A stretch of DNA of 9,164 nucleotides from Paracoccaceae bacterium. GTDB lineage: Bacteria; Pseudomonadota; Alphaproteobacteria; Rhodobacterales; Rhodobacteraceae. The first letter of the stretch is position 1. Each line of letters begins with the position of its first letter. The stretch covers positions 1 to 9,164 of the forward strand of contig DAOUQK010000126.1 in assembly GCA_030625695.1 (NCBI GenBank). The letters run 5' to 3'. Below, piece after piece: positions 6,670-9,164 of this stretch. The translations under genes and the position numbers were made by a program. The notes below the pieces were generated by a model. The model worked only from the letters and a program-made list of their open reading frames with translations. It did not search any database and was not told the DNA's origin.

Positions 6670-7584
6670 CTAACCATTGAAATGCAACCGATGCCCGGGG
6701 CTTGGCCATCGCGTGTGATACAGGCATCCGGTCCCTGACGCAGTGATCCAGGCGTCTTGCATATCTTTCCCGCCAAAACAGATGTTGGTGATATACGGAT
6801 CACCCTCCACCTCAAGAAACGTCACCGCGCCGCCGTCAGGAGGCACGACACTGATCCCACCGCGCATCAGGGTCGCGACGCAAATGTGGCCATCCGCCTG
6901 CACTGCAAGGCTGTCAAGCAACTGGTATTCTGGCAGCGTGGCCACCAGTCTTCCGGGCATGTCGAACGGCACTGGCGCAATCTCTCCTGGACCGATGAGA
7001 TCATAACTCCAGACACGGCTGGTGCGCGTTTCAGCGACATGCACAGTTTTATCATCAGGGGACAGGCCTATGCCGTTCGGCGTAATCATTGGTGCGTGAA
7101 CGCGCCGAATATGACTGCCGTCCGTCTTTGCGTAATAAAAGGCACCGTGATGGACATATTCAGCGGTCGTTTTGCCCAGATCAGTAAAGTAAAACCCGCC
7201 GTCCGCGTCAAATACGATGTCATTGGGTCCCCTCAGCGGCTGGCCATCGCAGCTGTCATAAACCGTCTCAAATGCCCCGGAATGAGGGTCGACCCGCTGG
7301 ATTGATCCGCTGACGTAATCATCAGGCGTGCCGATCGGGCGGGTAATGCCGTCGCTTTGAGTCCAGGCAAACCCACCATTGTTGCAGACATAAATCATAC
7401 CATCGGGACCAACCGCGGCTCCGTTCGGGCCTCCGCCCAGTTTGGCAATGACGTCGACCTGACCATCGGCATGCACACGCGACAGGGTTTGACGCCGGAT
7501 TTCGACCAGGATGACTGAGCCATCCGCCATGGCAATTGGTCCTTCGGGAAAATCCAGTCCGTCGCAGATTCTTGTCAGTTTCAT
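6670..7584 (-). CDS. SMP-30/gluconolactonase-family lactonase
   Basis: A 304-residue six-bladed beta-propeller of the SMP-30/Gluconolactonase/LRE family (usual length about 290-310). Members hydrolyse sugar lactones such as gluconolactone or xylono/arabinonolactone using one divalent metal. Expected active-site residues are visible: E14 in LDFPEGP, N121 in RGPNDIVFDADGGFYFTD, N170 in TPNGIGLSPDDKTVHVAET, and D224 in LLDSLAVQADG; E14, N170 and D224 would bind the metal. Repeated 'P.G.....DG..Y' blades recur through the chain. There is no signal peptide, so it is cytoplasmic. AAGGGGAT lies about 10 bases before the ATG at 7584. It stands upstream of the porin on the same strand and opposite the dehydrogenase block. 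A sugar oxidised to a lactone by the GMC enzyme and opened here is a reasonable but unproven link. Exact lactone unknown. Confidence 0.9.
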   Translation of the reverse strand: MKLTRICDGLDFPEGPIAMADGSVILVEIRRQTLSRVHADGQVDVIAKLGGGPNGAAVGPDGMIYVCNNGGFAWTQSDGITRPIGTPDDYVSGSIQRVDPHSGAFETVYDSCDGQPLRGPNDIVFDADGGFYFTDLGKTTAEYVHHGAFYYAKTDGSHIRRVHAPMITPNGIGLSPDDKTVHVAETRTSRVWSYDLIGPGEIAPVPFDMPGRLVATLPEYQLLDSLAVQADGHICVATLMRGGISVVPPDGGAVTFLEVEGDPYITNICFGGKDMQDAWITASGTGCLYHTRWPSPGHRLHFNG

Positions 7585-7708
7585 GTCATTTCATCCCCTT
7601 GATTGTCTGGATCACTGTACACGCGCAATCTTCTGCGTCAGCAATAAAACCACGATGCGCCGCAACGTTGCATTTATGGCCAAGTCCAGGTTCTGTAAAT
7701 TTCTTATT

Positions 7709-7741
7709 CCAACGCAAAGCGACGGCAGGACACTTCATGAC
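7709..7741. repeat. Mobile-element-like end, copy 2 (one 11-bp unit)
   Basis: CCAACGCAAAGCGACGGCAG followed by GACACTTCATGAC repeats the segment at 252-295 in the same orientation, with two substitutions and one fewer 11-bp GCAGGACACTT unit. As in copy 1, the sequence leads straight into an ATG (7737). Flanking DNA on both sides differs from copy 1, so the similarity is limited to this block. It is either an element terminus (IS21-like multiple terminal repeats are the closest idea) or a duplicated leader. Confidence 0.55.
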
Positions 7742-7832
7742 CCTAGTTTCGTTTTTCCGACAGAATTCAGACGACCCTGATGCTCTCAAACAGGCGCTAC
7801 ACCGAGCAGGACTGCCCAAGTTGGCGCGTTGA
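7737..7832 (+). CDS. 31-codon ORF after repeat copy 2, doubtful
   Basis: ATG at 7737 follows AGGA with six bases between, exactly as at the GMC gene, and the frame encodes MTLVSFFRQNSDDPDALKQA and eleven further residues before TGA. I do not recognise the peptide. It could be the stub of a gene whose start was supplied by the repeat, a leader peptide, or chance. The identical ribosome-binding context is the only support. Confidence 0.15.
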   Translation: MTLVSFFRQNSDDPDALKQALHRAGLPKLAR

Positions 7833-8051
7833 GCAGGATGCGGTCGATCACAGAGGTCAGTTTCTTCCCGATGGAAGTCCGTCTCGACCACGACGTGAAA
7901 TCTGCGTCCAGGTCAATACAACGGATTGCAGGGTTCGCACCCGCGCAAGTTCTGGCTTGGTGGCCATTCTGGTTCATTCACAAATTCGAAACCATCTATC
8001 TATTCAAAAAGGGATGTACTAGCCTGCCCTTACAAAACCAGGGAGAAAATA

Positions 8052-8510
8052 ATGAAAAATATTCTGACAGGTGCCGCAATGGCACTGGCAATGACAGTGG
8101 CAATCGCCACAACATCAGCGACTGGCGCATGGGCCGAAGGGGTGACCCATCATGTTGCAATCCATGTAGACCAGAACGACCCCAAGGTCATGAACATGGC
8201 GTTGAACAACGCGGCAAATGTCGCCAAATACTATGAATCCGTTGGCGATACTGTGGTGATCGAAGTGGTCGCCTATGGCCCCGGCCTGATGATGTTCGTC
8301 GAAGGCAAAAGCCCGGTTGCGTCGCGTATTGCCACCATGAGCCTTGAAATGGACAACCTGTCCTTTGCCGCCTGTGGTAACACCCACCGCAAGATGAGCG
8401 CAAAAGCCGGTAAGCAGATCGCCCTTCTGGAGGAAGCCAACATGGTTCCTTCGGGCGTTGTTCGTCTGATCGAATTGCAGGAAAACGGCTTTGCCTACGT
8501 GCGTCCCTGA
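8052..8510 (+). CDS. Secreted DsrE-family protein
   Basis: A 152-residue protein with a Sec signal peptide (MKNILTGAAMALAMTVAIAT; hydrophobic to about 22, probable cleavage after AWA at 28) and a mature DsrE/DsrF-like domain. HHVAIHVDQNDPKVMNMALN is the beta1-alpha1 segment, VVIEVVAYGPGLMMFVEG the next strand and loop, and FAACGNTHRKM contains C108, the cysteine position conserved in many DsrE-fold proteins ('ACgNTl'). PSGVVRLIELQENGFAYVRP closes the domain. Cytoplasmic DsrE proteins relay sulfur on this cysteine. Exported ones occur next to sulfur-oxidation or c-type cytochrome genes but are poorly characterised. GGGAG at 8041-8045 lies seven bases before the ATG. No sox, dsr or cytochrome gene is in the window, so the role is open; it looks like a single-gene transcript ending at the hairpin 8522-8557. 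Confidence 0.88.
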   Translation: MKNILTGAAMALAMTVAIATTSATGAWAEGVTHHVAIHVDQNDPKVMNMALNNAANVAKYYESVGDTVVIEVVAYGPGLMMFVEGKSPVASRIATMSLEMDNLSFAACGNTHRKMSAKAGKQIALLEEANMVPSGVVRLIELQENGFAYVRP

Positions 8511-8521
8511 TTTCTGAAAAT

Positions 8522-8557
8522 TATCTCTGGTGGATTCACTTGAATGCGCCAGAGATA
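8522..8557. terminator. Strong hairpin between convergent genes, probable bidirectional terminator
   Basis: TATCTCTGG (8522-8530) and CCAGAGATA (8549-8557) form a perfect 9-bp stem. Inside, TG/CG and then ATTC/GAAT continue the pairing around an ACTT loop, broken only by a G-G mismatch. It begins 12 bases after the DsrE-like stop and lies 29 bases beyond the stop of the convergent small membrane gene, so it is well placed to end both transcripts. Neither side has a proper T-tract, so it may act as a 3'-end stabiliser rather than a classic intrinsic terminator. Confidence 0.6.
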
Positions 8558-8585
8558 CGGCTGATCTGTCGTCACTTGAGAAATC

Positions 8586-8798
8586 CTAACGGGTAACCCG
8601 GCGATCAGGCCATTTCGTGCCCTTAGGGTCATCGCGCGGCGCGATGAGCAGGAACATGGCCAAAGTGGCGACAAAACCACTCCAGCACCCGGCGACATAG
8701 AAAAACCCCATCATCCAAAGTGGCACCCCGTACCAAAGGAAGCTGACCGCAGCGCAGGTAAAACCGGTTATCAGGGAAACCACCAGATATGCCGCCAT
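8586..8798 (-). CDS. Small two-helix inner membrane protein, unknown function
   Basis: A 70-residue protein with two predicted membrane helices (about 4-22, VVSLITGFTCAAVSFLW, and about 29-52, WMMGFFYVAGCWSGFVATLA) and a charged C-terminal tail (APRDDPKGTKWPDRRVTR) likely facing the cytoplasm by the positive-inside rule. The start at 8798 is strongly supported by AGGAGG nine bases upstream, the best Shine-Dalgarno in the window. I do not recognise the family. It converges on the DsrE-like gene and diverges from the membrane-protein gene at the right edge. Confidence 0.7.
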   Translation of the reverse strand: MAAYLVVSLITGFTCAAVSFLWYGVPLWMMGFFYVAGCWSGFVATLAMFLLIAPRDDPKGTKWPDRRVTR

Positions 8799-8929
8799 TG
8801 TCTTTCGCCTCCTGTTGTCAGGTCCACGCTACCCTAAAAATAAAAACTGGTGACAGCGCATTTGTGCCATAGAACTGACTCTCTGATCGGAATTGTGTTA
8901 AATTTTACTTAAAGCCACGAAATTCCGCC

Positions 8930-8954
8930 GAAATCCACCTGTGGTGTCGATTTC
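8930..8954. other. Bulged inverted repeat in divergent intergenic region
   Basis: GAAATCCACC (8930-8939) and GGTG-TC-GATTTC (8943-8954) pair as a 10-bp stem with a 2-base bulge and a TGT loop. It lies between the divergent starts at 8798 and 9064, about 40 bp upstream of the FNR-like box. It could be an operator or a 5'-leader structure; there is no direct indication which. Confidence 0.3.
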
Positions 8955-8991
8955 ACGGAGGGCTTTTGGAGTTGAACCCCCTTTTTGAAAT

Positions 8992-9005
8992 CTGATCGAG
9001 ATCAA
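8992..9005. promoter_or_regulatory. FNR/FnrL-type binding site (near consensus)
   Basis: CTGAT-CGAG-ATCAA matches the FNR-family consensus TTGAT-N4-ATCAA at nine of ten defined positions. It lies 58 bp upstream of the start codon at 9064, leaving room for a promoter between, so an oxygen- or NO-responsive Crp/FNR regulator (FnrL or Dnr in Rhodobacteraceae) could act on that gene. The site is also 193 bp upstream of the divergent small membrane gene. Match seen directly; regulation inferred. Confidence 0.55.
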
Positions 9006-9063
9006 GGCGGGGCACCACGTCACCACTTAACGACTGGGTCGAACAAAAACAGGAGACCGTCTG

Positions 9064-9164
9064 ATGTTACGGCTTGCTTCGATCCTCTATTCGATCATTT
9101 CAACCTCGCTGGCTGGAACGGCGGTGATTGCTGTTCTGGTCGCCGGCTTTGGCACATTGGTGCC
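9064..9164 (+). CDS. Membrane protein, N-terminal part only (cut by right edge)
   Basis: ATG at 9064, preceded by AGGAGA (9051-9056) with seven bases between, opens a frame that stays open to the window end (33 codons). It encodes MLRLASILYSIISTSLAGTA followed by VIAVLVAGFGTLV, a hydrophobic helix of about 25 residues or the start of a helical pair. It resembles small conserved membrane proteins I associate with Rhodobacteraceae; no function is known to me. The FNR-like box at 8992-9005 is upstream. The product cannot be judged further because the gene is truncated here. Confidence 0.65.
   Translation, partial: MLRLASILYSIISTSLAGTAVIAVLVAGFGTLV

Larger units (their letters stand above)
7585..8051. 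other. Intergenic stretch without a supported gene, with element-end copy 2
   Basis: This 467-bp region lies between the divergent SMP-30 and DsrE-like genes, so both promoters should be here. It holds the second copy of the element-like end (7709-7741) and, immediately after it, a 31-codon open frame. Other open frames (for example 7838 onward on the plus strand and 7786-7977 on the minus strand) lack family resemblance and a ribosome-binding site, and the first overlaps the DsrE-like gene. I read most of the region as decayed DNA plus leader sequence. No tRNA, CRISPR or clear terminator is seen. Confidence 0.55.

Noticed and set aside
6757..7305. 182-codon plus-strand open frame inside the SMP-30 gene
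   Set aside because: Antisense shadow of a lactonase with intact active-site residues; no ribosome-binding site.
7838..8236. Plus-strand open frame running from the intergenic region into the DsrE-like gene in another frame
   Set aside because: It overlaps the signal peptide region of a well-supported gene, shows no family resemblance and has no good start signal.
1..9164. CRISPR arrays, rRNA, tRNA or phage structural genes
   Set aside because: No regularly spaced repeats, no rRNA-like blocks and no recognisable phage genes are visible; the DUF5681-like fragment alone does not establish a prophage.

Overview
The window looks like a chromosomal or plasmid accessory segment from an alphaproteobacterium, most likely a marine Roseobacter-type Rhodobacteraceae. 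The reasons are moderate-to-high GC, codon use typical of that group, a Porin_4-like outer membrane porin, an FNR/FnrL-type box, and a small membrane protein at the right edge of a kind I associate with this group. This assignment is inference from composition and protein flavour, not from a marker gene.

Layout: (1) Positions 1-290 are remnant DNA. On the minus strand lies a piece of a DUF5681-like protein running off the left edge. On the plus strand the segment ends in two tandem 11-bp units that abut the start codon of the first large gene. (2) Positions 291-4966 hold a four-gene co-directional block: a cytosolic-looking GMC flavoprotein dehydrogenase with an Fe-S-type cysteine motif, a gluconate-2-dehydrogenase-subunit-3-like small partner, an Ldh-family NAD(P)-dependent 2-hydroxyacid dehydrogenase, and a GlcD/D-2-hydroxyglutarate-dehydrogenase-type FAD enzyme. 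(3) Positions 4967-5332 are non-coding and carry what looks like an IS3-type insertion-sequence end, an ORF tail and a short TCAGG repeat. (4) Positions 5333-7584, minus strand, carry an SMP-30/gluconolactonase-family lactonase followed by an outer membrane porin. (5) Positions 7585-8051 carry no convincing gene, but include a second copy of the sequence that abuts the first gene. (6) Positions 8052-8510 encode a secreted DsrE-family protein. It converges, across a strong hairpin, on a 70-residue membrane protein. (7) The right edge begins another membrane protein with a good Shine-Dalgarno sequence and a near-consensus FNR box upstream.

How it may work together (inference): the porin admits a sugar or sugar-acid-like substrate through the outer membrane. 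The GMC/small-subunit pair oxidises an alcohol or sugar, possibly to a lactone. The SMP-30 enzyme opens the lactone. The two unrelated hydroxyacid dehydrogenases then oxidise the resulting hydroxy acids to keto acids. No cytoplasmic-membrane transporter, cytochrome subunit or regulator is visible, so the substrate cannot be named. The block from 291 to about 7700 is bracketed by two same-direction copies of a mobile-element-like end, which suggests it could have been acquired or moved as a unit.
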